DNA of 64,000 bases from positions 19,478,865-19,542,864 of the forward strand of contig NC_083599.1 of assembly GCF_020882245.1 (NCBI RefSeq), in the 5' to 3' direction. This DNA is from Rhopalosiphum padi. Taxonomy: Eukaryota; Arthropoda; Insecta; Hemiptera; Aphididae. Positions 10,001 through 18,262 of this stretch are shown here, one piece after another. How positions within the stretch are numbered: position 1 is the stretch's first letter; every line of letters begins with the position of its first letter. The translations under genes were made by a program, and so were the position numbers. The notes beneath the pieces were generated by a model. The model was not told the DNA's origin and did no database searches. It worked only from the letters and a program-made list of their open reading frames with translations.

Positions 10001-12616
10001 GATCATTGATCCGCCAAATTAGCCAAAAGAACAATTGGCCTGTTGACGTCAATGTCCAGTGGCTAATATCAGAAAATGATGTCCCACAACGGGTACGTCG
10101 TCACTTATAATCTATTATCACTGCAACATTGCACACGGTGGAGACTATATGCTTGAAATTAAGGGATTTTTCGAGTCAGCCAAGAATATTTCTGTGAACC
10201 CACCCACATCATTCGACTTCTCCAGATATTTTACGTTATTTGTACTATTAATATTAATTATAATTATGATAATTAATTATTTTGAAATATTTAGAATAAA
10301 CTACTCAAATGCCAATGCGCAAAATCGAATATCCATTCACACCCTTTTATAAATTTAAACTATCATAGCATATGATACATACAACATACACTACTGGTGC
10401 GTGAGGTGGCATGACTTCAGCACAGAATTTTTTGGAAATTAAAATAATATACATAATATTTTATGTTTGGAAATTTCAGATTTTACCTTTGCCATCGAGC
10501 TGGCCCGTCAATCCGTATGAGCCCACCGATGATCGTTCAGAGACTTCGTCTCGCTTGCGAGGCACTAGTGATTGGGCCCCACCACGACCGCAAATTATAT
10601 TCACTAGTCATCCATCACCAATGTAAGCAAACTAAAACGTTTTAAAAAAAAAATACTAATTCATTTAATTTCTGTGTTTTATTTTGTATTTTGTGCTTTG
10701 TGTTTGTTATAAATAATTTGCATTTCATCAAACATCTTTCCCATCATGCAGTTGAGGTGAGTCTCCATACTACTCATCACCCGCTAATAATTTGTATGTT
10801 TTTATAATAAATTAGTATTCAATCTAAGATATTACGCACTATATATATCCAACGCACCTTGTTTCGTCAGAAATGAAGCACTCCACGCTGACTTCAAACT
10901 CCCAACGATTAAAAACTACATACAAAATCCCATGATCGATTTCTTTAGCCAACTTAAAAATGCAAAAAGCGCGAAATACTTTTAACTTAGTGATAAGCGT
11001 GGACGTCCTTGTGATGCTCTGTCTCAACACCAGTAATATACTACTCCTGTATAATTTTTTTTTATTTTTATGTTTCTATCCAATTTTTTATAAATATTAT
11101 ACACTCATATGTTGTAAATAATTTGTATAATTCTGCATTATCAATTGTTAAAATGCTAAACTGTTAATTAATATTATTAATAAGTTGGATAACTCTGTCA
11201 GGAACACTTTAAAAAAATAAATAATTATAATATGATATACATCAGGGGTCACCAATTAATATTTTTTAAGGGTCACATTAGGAATTTGAAAATTTTCGCG
11301 GGCCATCAAAATTCTAAGTACATATTTATATTATTTAAAAACCAATAATATTTAACAAAAATAATAATTTACAACAATAACACATATAATGTTTTCGTAA
11401 CTCGTAATATTTGTTATTTATGCGGGTCGCCATTTTGTGACCTATGCTATACATTATACATATTATATTGATCAAAAGCTTTTAAATATTATGTTATCAT
11501 TTCAATGACAAGTATTAAAAGTCCTATACACAATTCAACAACATTTTTTTTATACTGTGATAGATATTGACGATATTGTTATGAAAAAAATGTGTGTTAA
11601 ACAGCTATTTAACGTGCATTGATTTTTATGTTTACAGTAGGAAAAACATAATGGAATTACAAGGTTATAGATGTGCTGGTTGTAGTATGAAAGTGGCAGT
11701 TAAGTACGCTTCGAAGTTTCGTTATTGCTTTTACTTGGGTCGGTATTTTTGCACAGGGTGTCATGTAGATAAAACTGCCATCATACCCGGTCGGATAATC
11801 GGAAAATGGGATTTTTCGAAGTACGTCACACGAGTGCCGCAAATTTGTCCATAATATTGTAATACGTGTTTTTTGTTTAGGTATCCGGTGTCGTGTTTCT
11901 CGTTCAATCTGCTTGAAAAAATACTATTCGATCCGTTATTCAACATAACAGACTTGAATAACGTTTTGTATAAGCGCGCCCGAGGCCTAGACAAAGTTCG
12001 AACGTATCGAATGCAATTGTATTATATAAAAGATTTTATATTCTTATGCAGATATGCCGACAGGTTGATATAAATTTATATTAGAGTCATCATTCACGTT
12101 TTTATTATTATAGTATTATGCTTTGTACTTTAGTACTTACGCAAGCAATAAACATTCTTAATTTTGACATTAATAGATTAAAAGAGTCATTGGAAATTTT
12201 GGACGCTCATATAATACTTAAGCCGGACCTGTATTCAATCCAAAACTTGGTGGATGTCAAAAACGGAGAGCTCGGTAAAAAGTTACAAAACCTTATTGTT
12301 GTCTGTAATAAGCACGTTATAAATTGTCAGGTAAAAAAAAACAAATATTTTATACAAACATTTTGTTAATGCTCATTACTGTAATTTATAGTTGTGCCAA
12401 GCAAGAGGGTTTGTTTGTGAAATATGCAACAACAACAAAATACTTTTTCCTTGGGACTTTAGATTGGTTACGAGATGTGTGGACTGCGGGTCATGTTACC
12501 ACAAGAAATGTTATGATTCAAGAAAAGTACCAATGTGCCCCCGGTGCCCTAGGATCATGGCTATGTTTAAAAGAACAGAAAGTCAAAATGATCAGAATAC
12601 TGTTGTACAGTCCTGA
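913..12616 (+). CDS. RUBCN: Rubicon orthologue, complete 11-exon gene
   Basis: Spliced CDS joins 913-1074, 2837-2973, 6157-6340, 6406-7143, 9015-9177, 9788-10092, 10480-10622, 11638-11820, 11881-12063, 12177-12330 and 12392-12616: 2577 nt, 858 residues plus TGA. All introns are GT/AG and all junctions keep frame. RUN domain lies at about residues 6-161, a Ser-rich low-complexity middle at 162-385, the conserved ENAHFKISE block at 391-399, an acidic/Ser stretch at 408-563, DWAPPRPQIIF at 594-604 and the cysteine-rich Rubicon-homology domain at about 620-845. Family knowledge: Rubicon binds the Beclin-1/UVRAG/Vps34 PI3-kinase complex and Rab7 on late endosomes, and inhibits autophagosome and endosome maturation. 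It is a little shorter than the roughly 970-residue human protein, mainly in the disordered middle. An in-frame TAG lies directly before the ATG, so this is the first possible start in this exon. An AG also ends at 912, so an upstream 5' UTR or coding exon spliced to this point cannot be excluded. Confidence 0.93.
2113..2760 (+). mobile_element. hAT-like element remnant in Rubicon intron 1
   Basis: It begins TATAGGGCTCAAAAGTTGATGC and contains many short GCATTTTT, GTCATTTTT and TTTTTATGTCA repeats. This resembles the repeat-rich subterminal ends of aphid hAT elements (compare the better preserved copy at 53965-54493). No matching right terminus or target duplication is visible, so the extent is approximate. 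Confidence 0.4.
2837..2973 (+). CDS. RUBCN: Rubicon exon 2 (RUN domain)
   Basis: Residues 55-99 plus two bases of codon 100. It begins AEDAVWHFIQGINWLHP, which fits the conserved W-x-F-(I/V)-x-x-I-x-W-L helix of Rubicon RUN domains. Acceptor TTTCTAAAG ends at 2836; donor GTATGT starts at 2974. The preceding 1.76-kb intron holds hAT-like debris. Confidence 0.9.
3337..3622 (+). mobile_element. hAT-type MITE, family A, with 8-bp TSD (intron 2)
   Basis: The 270-bp body (3345-3614) has perfect 15-bp inverted termini, CATAGGCGTAACTAG and CTAGTTACGCCTATG. It is bounded by the 8-bp direct duplication ATTGTGTT (3337-3344 and 3615-3622). Eight-base target duplications are the hAT signature. G- and C-runs lie inside both ends and there is no coding capacity. 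A second copy is at 20378-20647. Confidence 0.92.
5593..5783 (+). mobile_element. hAT-type MITE, family B, with 8-bp TSD (intron 2)
   Basis: The 175-bp body (5601-5775) begins CAGTGGCATAATTG and ends CAGTTACGCCACTG (12 of 14 complementary), flanked by perfect 8-bp duplications ACTATATA. G-runs and C-runs near the ends resemble family A. The open frames of 66 and 77 codons here are accidental. Confidence 0.9.
6157..6340 (+). CDS. RUBCN: Rubicon exon 3 (end of RUN domain)
   Basis: Completes codon 100 (Ser) and encodes residues 101-161, including LSEKLGLLLSDKDHLYKCY and ALLCLRVVELNQPSLL. These match the last RUN helices of the family. Acceptor TGTTTCAG ends at 6156; donor GTAAGC starts at 6341. 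Intron 2, upstream, is 3.2 kb and carries two intact MITEs. Confidence 0.92.
6406..7143 (+). CDS. RUBCN: Rubicon exon 4 (disordered middle, ENAHF block)
   Basis: The largest exon: 246 codons, residues 162-407, phase 0 at both ends, after a 65-nt intron with acceptor ATTTTTAG. The first part is polar and rich in Lys, Ser and Asn, with no fold I can recognise. An acidic stretch EESDDDTRSNISDGS is followed by a segment resembling the family's 'SYL-x-x-QD' region, and the exon ends with ELDRENAHFKISEAIIGTI, a highly conserved Rubicon signature. Donor GTAAAT starts at 7144. Confidence 0.9.
7741..7945. other. Unexplained GC-richer island in Rubicon intron 4
   Basis: About 200 bp of roughly balanced composition inside AT-rich intron. 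It is open on the minus strand (62 codons from 7919, with protein-like composition) and in two plus-strand frames, and I recognise none of them. It is not needed for Rubicon, because exons 4 and 5 join directly at a conserved block. It could be a transposon fragment, a retrocopy piece or an alternative exon. Confidence 0.4.
9015..9177 (+). CDS. RUBCN: Rubicon exon 5 (charged helix)
   Basis: Residues 408-461 plus one base. It starts IKCNQKLKF, directly continuing the conserved block that in vertebrates reads I-E-L-M-K-C-N. Next come acidic ESDEEINRLK and basic RFRCRRRQKLQIE, a pattern also present in vertebrate Rubicon (D-x-E-I-x-x-L-K-x-x-x-R-x-R-R-x-Q). Acceptor GTTTTCAG; donor GTAAGT at 9178. 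Confidence 0.9.
9788..10092 (+). CDS. RUBCN: Rubicon exon 6 (Ser/Asp-rich)
   Basis: Finishes codon 462 and encodes residues 463-563. It is very rich in Ser, Thr and Asp (DDMDDFELDDDSICSSMFS), then has TAESVARSLIRQ and VQWLISENDVPQR. These correspond to the vertebrate S-A-E-A-V-A-x-G-L-(L/I) and E-W-L-x-x-E-x-D-x-P-Q segments. Acceptor TTTTTCTAG ends at 9787; donor GTACGT starts at 10093. A minus-strand open frame across it is only a shadow. Confidence 0.9.
10480..10622 (+). CDS. RUBCN: Rubicon exon 7 (DWAPPRPQIIF motif)
   Basis: Residues 564-610 plus two bases. It opens ILPLPSSWPV and ends with SDWAPPRPQIIFTSHPSP, a near-invariant motif just upstream of the RH domain. Acceptor AAATTTCAG; donor GTAAGC at 10623. 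Open in two frames, but only the frame continuing exon 6 gives conserved sequence. Confidence 0.92.
10848..10985 (+). pseudogene. Jockey-type LINE reverse-transcriptase tail (intron 7)
   Basis: A 45-codon sense frame contains NAPCFVRNEALHADFKLPTI. This is typical of the C-terminal region of Jockey-clade reverse transcriptases, where (A/S)PW-(F/Y)-V-R-N-x-x-(L/I)-H-x-D-(L/F)-x-(I/L)-PT is conserved (here Trp is replaced by Cys). It ends at TAA 10983-10985. It is a dead fragment lying in the same direction as Rubicon. Confidence 0.65.
11243..11450 (+). mobile_element. hAT-type terminal fragment (intron 7)
   Basis: Starts CAGGGGTCACCAATTAA and later has GCGGGCCATCAAAA and GCGGGTCGCCATTTTGTG, the style of hAT ends of the CAGGGGTC(A/G)(C/G)CAA type. 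The right terminus and target duplication are not clear. Confidence 0.4.
11638..11820 (+). CDS. RUBCN: Rubicon exon 8 (RH domain, first zinc ligands)
   Basis: Completes codon 611 and encodes 612-671. GYRCAGC supplies Cys623/Cys626, then FRYCFYLGRYFCTGCH supplies Cys641, Cys649, Cys652 and His653. KWDFS at the end is a family signature. These Cys/His residues are the likely zinc ligands of the RH domain that in vertebrates mediates Rab7 binding. Acceptor TTTACAG; donor GTACGT at 11821, followed by a 60-nt intron. Confidence 0.94.
11881..12063 (+). CDS. RUBCN: Rubicon exon 9 (RH domain, helical part)
   Basis: Completes Lys672 and encodes 673-732: KYPVSCFSFNLLEKI, then DPLFNITDLNNVLY and LCRYAD. 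The D-P-L-F-N-(I/V)-x-D-(I/L)-N motif is characteristic of the Rubicon/Pacer/PLEKHM RH family. Acceptor TTTGTTTAG ends at 11880. The donor is weak (GTTGAT at 12064), but splicing there restores Arg733 and continues homology. Confidence 0.92.
12177..12330 (+). CDS. RUBCN: Rubicon exon 10 (RH domain)
   Basis: Completes Arg733 and encodes 734-784, including LKPDLYSIQNLVDVKNGELGK, which matches the conserved (H/D)-L-Y-S-(L/I)-x-(D/N)-L-x-x-x-(R/K)-x-G-E-L-G stretch. It ends NKHVINCQ with likely zinc ligands His779 and Cys783. Acceptor TAATAG ends at 12176, in a poor pyrimidine context; donor GTAAAA at 12331. Confidence 0.88.
12392..12616 (+). CDS. RUBCN: Rubicon exon 11 (terminal, cysteine-rich)
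   Basis: Residues 785-858 and TGA. LCQARGFVCEICNN (Cys786, 793, 796), FPWDF, then RCVDCGSCYHKKC (Cys813, 816, 819, His821, Cys824) and MCPRCPR (Cys833, 836) are textbook RH zinc-finger residues in the family order. The tail after Cys836 is short (22 residues). Acceptor AATTTATAG ends at 12391 after a 61-nt intron. Another frame is open over 12324-12791 but lacks the conserved cysteines. Confidence 0.94.
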   Translation: MCQARGFVCEICNNNKILFPWDFRLVTRCVDCGSCYHKKCYDSRKVPMCPRCPRIMAMFKRTESQNDQNTVVQS

Positions 12617-12789
12617 AATATGGCAGCAAATTGGTTTCTATCATAATCAACCAAATGTATTAATTTATAACGTTTTATTTCTGATTCTCTATTTTTTTTT
12701 TATTACCTATCTTATTAGTATTCTCATAACTATTTATTATATTGTAGATTGTAGAACATACAAAAACACGACAACAATGGTAATTATTT

Positions 12790-12795
12790 AATAAA
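12790..12795 (+). terminator. Candidate poly(A) signal of Rubicon
   Basis: AATAAA 174 bases after the Rubicon stop codon, the first canonical hexamer downstream. The base composition makes chance AATAAA common here, so transcript data would be needed to fix the cleavage site. Confidence 0.45.
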
Positions 12796-12799
12796 TATA

Positions 12800-14557
12800 T
12801 AAATAATTATTTAATTATATAACTCTGGAAAAAAATAATATTAGATAACCTATATTAAAATATTATTATTTTTATTTTTTATACATTTTTAAAATGTTTA
12901 AACTTAACTCATTAATAATATACTAAACAGATATCATATTGTATGGATAATATAGATTCATTAGTTGCTTGCATAAAAAAAATATTATATTTTAGATCTG
13001 AAATTTAAGTAAAGCTTAGGCTAACTTTAAAATTTTTATAAAATACCTTTATTATCTAATTATAGATTAAATTAATCTAAATTAACAACGGTACATTGTG
13101 TCATTGTGTACTACTATATGTTCTACAAACTAATTCATATAATATATATATATATATTTGTCTTGGTTATAAACTATTATTGTTATAATATTTAATTATC
13201 CTATAAATTAATTGATTTTTATTTGATTGTTTACATTGTTACAAATGTAACTACTATATTTAAAATAAGAGACATTTAAACATAGTAGATACATTGATCA
13301 AATAGTCAGATAGATTTATTTTAAAATCTTATACAATTAAATAAAACTCAATTAATTTAACTTTTCTTAATATTATAATTGTCAATTGATTTATAGTTTG
13401 CAGCTCTAACATGTTAATAACAAATTGTGATGAATTTTTTTTTTACAAAAAATGTTAAACTATAAATATTGTCTGGGTATTGGGGAAAAGTGAAAATCAA
13501 CCAATACATGATGATAAAATCAAAAAATATAATACTTGTAACTTTATGTTGGGTAACACAAATATTTTTACTAAAATACCTAACTGTAAAATTATATTAA
13601 GTTGTATACACAAACATATATATTTTTATATTATACATATAGATATATATTAAATATTAATACTCTAACATTATGTTCTGACTGATATATTATATAGTTT
13701 AATTATGTTTTTATTGTACATTTTTGTATTTTTAAAAATGTAGTAATATTTTTTTATTCTCTGAATATGACTTTTTTTTGTATTTTTAACTAATAAAATA
13801 TTATTTTTTCAGGTCTTATTACAATTTTTTTCTTAATCAAAAATATAAATTATTGTAGTATGATTTATATTTTAAATGCCCATAATAATTGTCGACAAAC
13901 GTTTTAAAAGATATCTAAATAAAATACAACAAATAGAAACTTAATATAAAATATGTCAATTGTTAAAAACTTAAACTGCAAATTATATTTAAAAATTAAT
14001 ATATTTATTAGTATAATTTTAATTTAATATTTATTTTATAATATTTAAGAACTAATTAATTCTTGAAATGTGTCACCAACTATAGGTCTTATCCACACGT
14101 GTCTGAAAAAATAAGTCATTTTAAATTTGAATTACACACTAACTTTATGTCTTAATATATGAATATATATATATATTATTTGAAATATATTCCATGTCCT
14201 AACTTATTAAATAAGATCTACTATAATTTATTATAAACTACAATTATAGCTGTATTTTATGTTAATCTCAATAGTAGTAAATTTAGCGTCAATAGGTTTG
14301 TTAAAACTGATAATAAATGTACAAGGTTATCAAAAACAATATTTATATATTTTTTTCTTTAAATTTCTTATATGATGTTTTTCTTTCAATTTACAGTACG
14401 GTATATGCTTGCTAGACATGGTTAATCTCTATGTACACTTGTACCTACACAGCCAATACCTATATCATATTTTTTTTACTATGGAAATTTAATTGACTTT
14501 CTCCCAGCAAGCCAAAACGTCCTTTGCCACATAATATAACTTTTTATAAGTAATATA
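12800..14557. other. Noncoding AT-rich stretch downstream of Rubicon
   Basis: Contains only short TA-type simple repeats (for example near 13141 and 14165) and poly-T runs. No ORF above about 60 codons and no recognised element. Confidence 0.6.
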
Positions 14558-14909
14558 CAGTAGAACATTGATATTCCGGACCCCCGATAATCCGGTAAAC
14601 GCGGTAATACGGATTGCATAAAAATCCATTTGTTCGTAAATGTTATGAACTTATGTAGTTTATTTGGAATTCCCGGAACGGCCAAACCCAATTAATCTAT
14701 AAAATATTGTTATCGACAAAAAAAAATCGTTATTTTTATTACATACCTATTAATTTACTTATTTTTATAATTTAAAATGTAATAAATATAAAGGTGGTGG
14801 AAATAAAAATATAAATCTTAGTCATTGAGTGGGTTATCTTGAAAAACCTCTAGTAATCCGGACTATACCCGGTCTGAATTCGTCTGGACTATCGAGGCTC
14901 AATACTGTA
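14556..14909 (+). mobile_element. pogo/Tigger-like MITE with TA duplication
   Basis: The 350-bp body (14558-14907) begins CAGTAGAACATTGATATTCC and ends in the imperfect complement GACTATCGAGGCTCAATACTG. TA flanks both sides. Internal 'aatccgga' motifs repeat near both ends. CAGT(A)GAACCTCGAT-AATCCGG termini are typical of pogo/Tigger families. A minus-strand 70-codon frame over the left end is a shadow. Confidence 0.8.
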
Positions 14910-14919
14910 TGTTCACAGC

Positions 14920-15070
14920 CAGTGGCATAGCCATGTAGGGGGCAGTGGGTCATGCCTCCTCTATCGGCTGTATCAACTTAAAATATAAATGAACTGTTAT
15001 TGTTAATTGTTGATTATGTGTTTTTAGTATTGTAGGTTTGCACCCCCTCCCATTTTAAAATCCTGGCTAC
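14920..15070 (+). mobile_element. Partial hAT-type MITE (family B-like)
   Basis: The left end CAGTGGCATAGCCATG resembles the family B terminus. G-runs, a C-run (ACCCCCTCCC) and a truncated complementary right end CCTGGCTAC follow. The outer CCACTG of the right end is missing, so no target duplication can be assigned. Confidence 0.55.
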
Positions 15071-15194
15071 TTGTAATAATTATTAGGTATACCTATAATT
15101 AGGTAGGTACCTATTCTGATACTGAAATATCATAACTGTGGTCTGTGACGTATTTAGGATTTTGTCTTTCGAGGCCTCCCTTCTCGAATACAGA

Positions 15195-15642
15195 TACAGT
15201 GAAATTACTTTATAACGAAACTCTTTACAACGAAAAACTCTATATAACGTAAACATTACATACTATTGGTTGGTTTGCTTTATAACCCATTAGTCAATTC
15301 ATTCTCTATAACGTTTAGTCTAGTCACTCAATAACGAAACAATATTTTATGTTTCATAACACAATTTATCTGTTATCGTATTATAAATTATAAAAGTAAT
15401 CGGCAAAAATGCCGACATTTCCAAGAACGATTACATTCTTTGATCTTTCATTATCTACTTTTAATATCGTCGTAATACTGTTATTATCGATATCTATCGA
15501 ATATATTCATTTTATTATCGGCGTAATTTCTATCAAAAATTTTGTTTTTTTAAACTCTCTGTCCCTCTCTATTACGAATACTCTCTTTAACGAAAGAAAT
15601 ATCTTGGTCTCTTCAGATTCGTTATAAAGAGTTTTCACTGTA
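15195..15642 (+). mobile_element. pogo/Tigger-like element, TA-flanked
   Basis: The 444-bp body (15197-15640) begins CAGTGAAATTACTTTATAAC and ends TTCGTTATAAAGAGTTTTCACTG, imperfect inverted termini flanked by TA. The motif CTCT-x-TAACGAA recurs internally (around 15218, 15235, 15304, 15583). A 72-codon open frame at 15409-15627 has no recognisable transposase motif and is probably chance. Confidence 0.8.
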
Positions 15643-17619
15643 TACTTATTTATCCTGCAGAACTTGCTGACTCTAGGGGCTGAACTCCACCAAATTCTTT
15701 ACCTTAAATTAATGTGATAACTTAATAACATTATAATCATAAGCACAAAGTACATTAACAATATTTTCTATATAATACTAGTTATAAATAAGTTAAATAT
15801 TTTTTTATTAAAACAAAATATATAGATACACATTACTAAAATATAAATATACATGGCATTTAAAAATTATTATTTTATCATATTATTTTTATGTATATTT
15901 TATACCTAGCGATATATACGTATCTAACTCATTGACTCAATTTCTATTTTTTGTGCTTTACTCATCAATGAATTCATCTGGCATAATTTTAATATTACTC
16001 ATGTAGTCTATTTATACTATACTTCTGCGTTATCGTTTAACTATTATATATTTTATGATTATACTTTATTATAGTAGGTAGATTAATTATGTAGTTACCT
16101 ATATAATATTATTTTTTATTTACTCGTATGATGCATTCAGGTTTGAGCAGAATAATTTTAGTAGGTAAACCTCTTCCTAAACTTTATTTTTGTGTTTAAA
16201 GATACTTATTTTAGTAGAAAAGATGCTTCAATCATCAGCATTGAGAGGGTTTCTGGTAACCAATTGGATCTAATTTGTATACTTTACAAATAGCTATGTT
16301 TTCAAACTTTTTAAGCTTATTAGTTCCAGACGTTCCAGTATAAGCATCTTATGACTGTTATGAGAAACATTATTGTATTACATTTCCAAATCATAGCTTT
16401 AAATATTTGAAAATTTTATAAAATTGTTAGTGTTAATACTATAAAGTATAAAGTAGGAACTTGCACCAAAAGTTGATGACAGACACACACCGAAAGCAAC
16501 CAATATAAATCAATAGTAATTGTATAATCAATATGTACATTCATAACTCCACTCAGAATCTAAAACATTTAAATACATTTATACAACAAGTCCACCGTTT
16601 TCAACATTTATTGAAATCAAAACTTAAATCCATTATATGAAAATTGTTTTTTTACTTTTTGTTTTGCACTTAACATAATATATAAGTATCTATACTTCGA
16701 GATTTCGTGCTCATAATAAATTATGTTTTCACGTCGTTCACGAAGTAGGTATTAGTAGCAGCAGCACAACTGTGTCCTGCGATAATTTTAAACGAATATT
16801 TACACCACTGAGCCATTTAAAATTCAGACACATTAATATAATAAACTGAACTCAATTCCAATATTATCCATAATTATGCCTAGTAGGTATATAATAATAT
16901 AAGTATAACATGCCATGTTTGAGCTATAAGGTTCGCTATACGTGTAGGCATTCACGCGTATCTACCTACATACTCCCGCGTTAACGAAATCAATTTGTTT
17001 TTCGTGTTTAAACGTTTATAGAAGTATCTTAAGTACTTACTCGTATATTAACTATCTATAAATAGGTATTTAATATACACGTGTATTTATTATTTTTAAT
17101 GCATAGGCCATAGACAGTAAGTAGATACTGCAGTGTACTATGCACTATGCATCGTCTATTCGTCTATTGCAATATTACAAATGACAAATAATTTACAACT
17201 TGAACAGAAACTAAGGAGAAGCTTTACAAACAAGTATTATTTTTAATTGTTTTTGTTTAAAAGTTCTATTTAAATTTGAATATTTTGCTTAAAACAAAGT
17301 TATTTACTTACAATTTGGTTGGTATATTTTTTTTGTGTGTGTATTATGTATTATTAATATTGTGGTATTGTAAATAATTTTGTCGCAGACACCTAAACTG
17401 CATATTTTTCGTAAAATTGTAAGATAATTTTAAAACCATAAAATTAAATTAAGGTACCTATATAGTTGTATGTCCGTATAGGTAGGTACACTGCAGTCAT
17501 ACGGATAAGCTAAACTGGAATTTTCGTTCTCATAAAATATGATCCGCTATCGGAGCTATCTAGTTATGAGTGTAATCACGTAAATCTTCTTTCCACATAA
17601 AATAAAATTTAATTAAAAA
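15643..17619. other. Noncoding AT-rich stretch
   Basis: No coding region recognised. It contains scattered TAGGTA/TACCTA runs and simple AT repeats. Confidence 0.6.
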
Positions 17620-17896
17620 ACTAACCACATAGGCGGAACTAGAAATTTTCATTAGATTGGGCCACTCGTGAGAGTCATTTTGCACCTATCATATGATTCA
17701 TATCCAAAGGAAAGGGTGGAGGGCGTAGGGAACATCAATGTTTTTTATTACAATACAAATGCATAACGTAAGTAATTTATTTTATTACATTTAAAATAAT
17801 ATGTTTTTAGCAAATGTATACATTAATACGGAACCAATTAGTCTGGGCCATGGCCCAGTTGGCCCATCAGGCCGTAATTCCGCCCATGACTAACCA
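17620..17896 (+). mobile_element. hAT-type MITE, family C, with 8-bp TSD
   Basis: The 261-bp body (17628-17888) begins CATAGGCGGAACTAG and ends GTAATTCCGCCCATG (12 of 15 complementary), flanked by perfect 8-bp direct repeats ACTAACCA. Terminal sequence is related to family A but the interior differs (GGGCCACTCGTGAGAG; GGCCCAGTTGGCCCATC). Noncoding. Confidence 0.92.
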
Positions 17897-17963
17897 TAAT
17901 AATTAATTTAATTTATATATTCATTTTTACCGTAAACACATAAAACATATCTATATGTATAAC

Positions 17964-18075
17964 TATACATACAGGCCCGTATTTACAAAAATTACCGCCA
18001 GGGGCAACATACAAAAAAAAGGAAAATAATATTTCAATATTTTGCCCCTCCTTTAAATACAGGCCTGTATATATA
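17964..18075 (+). mobile_element. Small hAT-type MITE, family D
   Basis: The 96-bp body (17972-18067) has inverted termini CAGGCCCGTATTTA and TAAATACAGGCCTG (13 of 14). It is flanked by TATACATA and TATATATA, a 7-of-8 matching duplication. A GGGGCAA / TTGCCCC pair continues the inverted symmetry inward. Confidence 0.8.
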
Positions 18076-18193
18076 AGTAAAAATTAAGATGTAATTTGGT
18101 GTATTTATATAATATACTAATGTATTATTTAATATTTATGACTTTATAAGTATTTATGTATAGATAGTAGATACTGCATATTAGACAGTTTAG

Positions 18194-18262
18194 TGCACGG
18201 GTCTCCAATTTTTTTTTACTGCGGTCCAAATCTGAGCTGCGTTTTTTCATCGCGAGACAATA
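18194..18262 (+). mobile_element. hAT-type terminal fragment
   Basis: CACGGGTCTCCAATTTTTTT followed by CTGCGGTCC and TGAGCTGCG resembles a 'CAGGGGTC-TCCAA' hAT left end. No partner end is identified. Confidence 0.3.

Noticed and set aside
9813..10052. 79-codon minus-strand frame
   Set aside because: Antisense shadow of Rubicon exon 6, caused by its Ser/Asp codon pattern.
10411..10645. Two plus-strand frames around exon 7
   Set aside because: Only the frame of 10480-10622 continues the conserved protein. The ATGs upstream are intronic.
11657..11994. Two minus-strand frames
   Set aside because: Antisense of Rubicon exons 8 and 9. The plus strand is conserved across the family.
12324..12791. 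155-codon plus-strand open frame over the Rubicon last exon
   Set aside because: Out of frame with exon 11. The frame 12392-12616 holds the conserved zinc-ligand cysteines, so the longer frame is a shadow.
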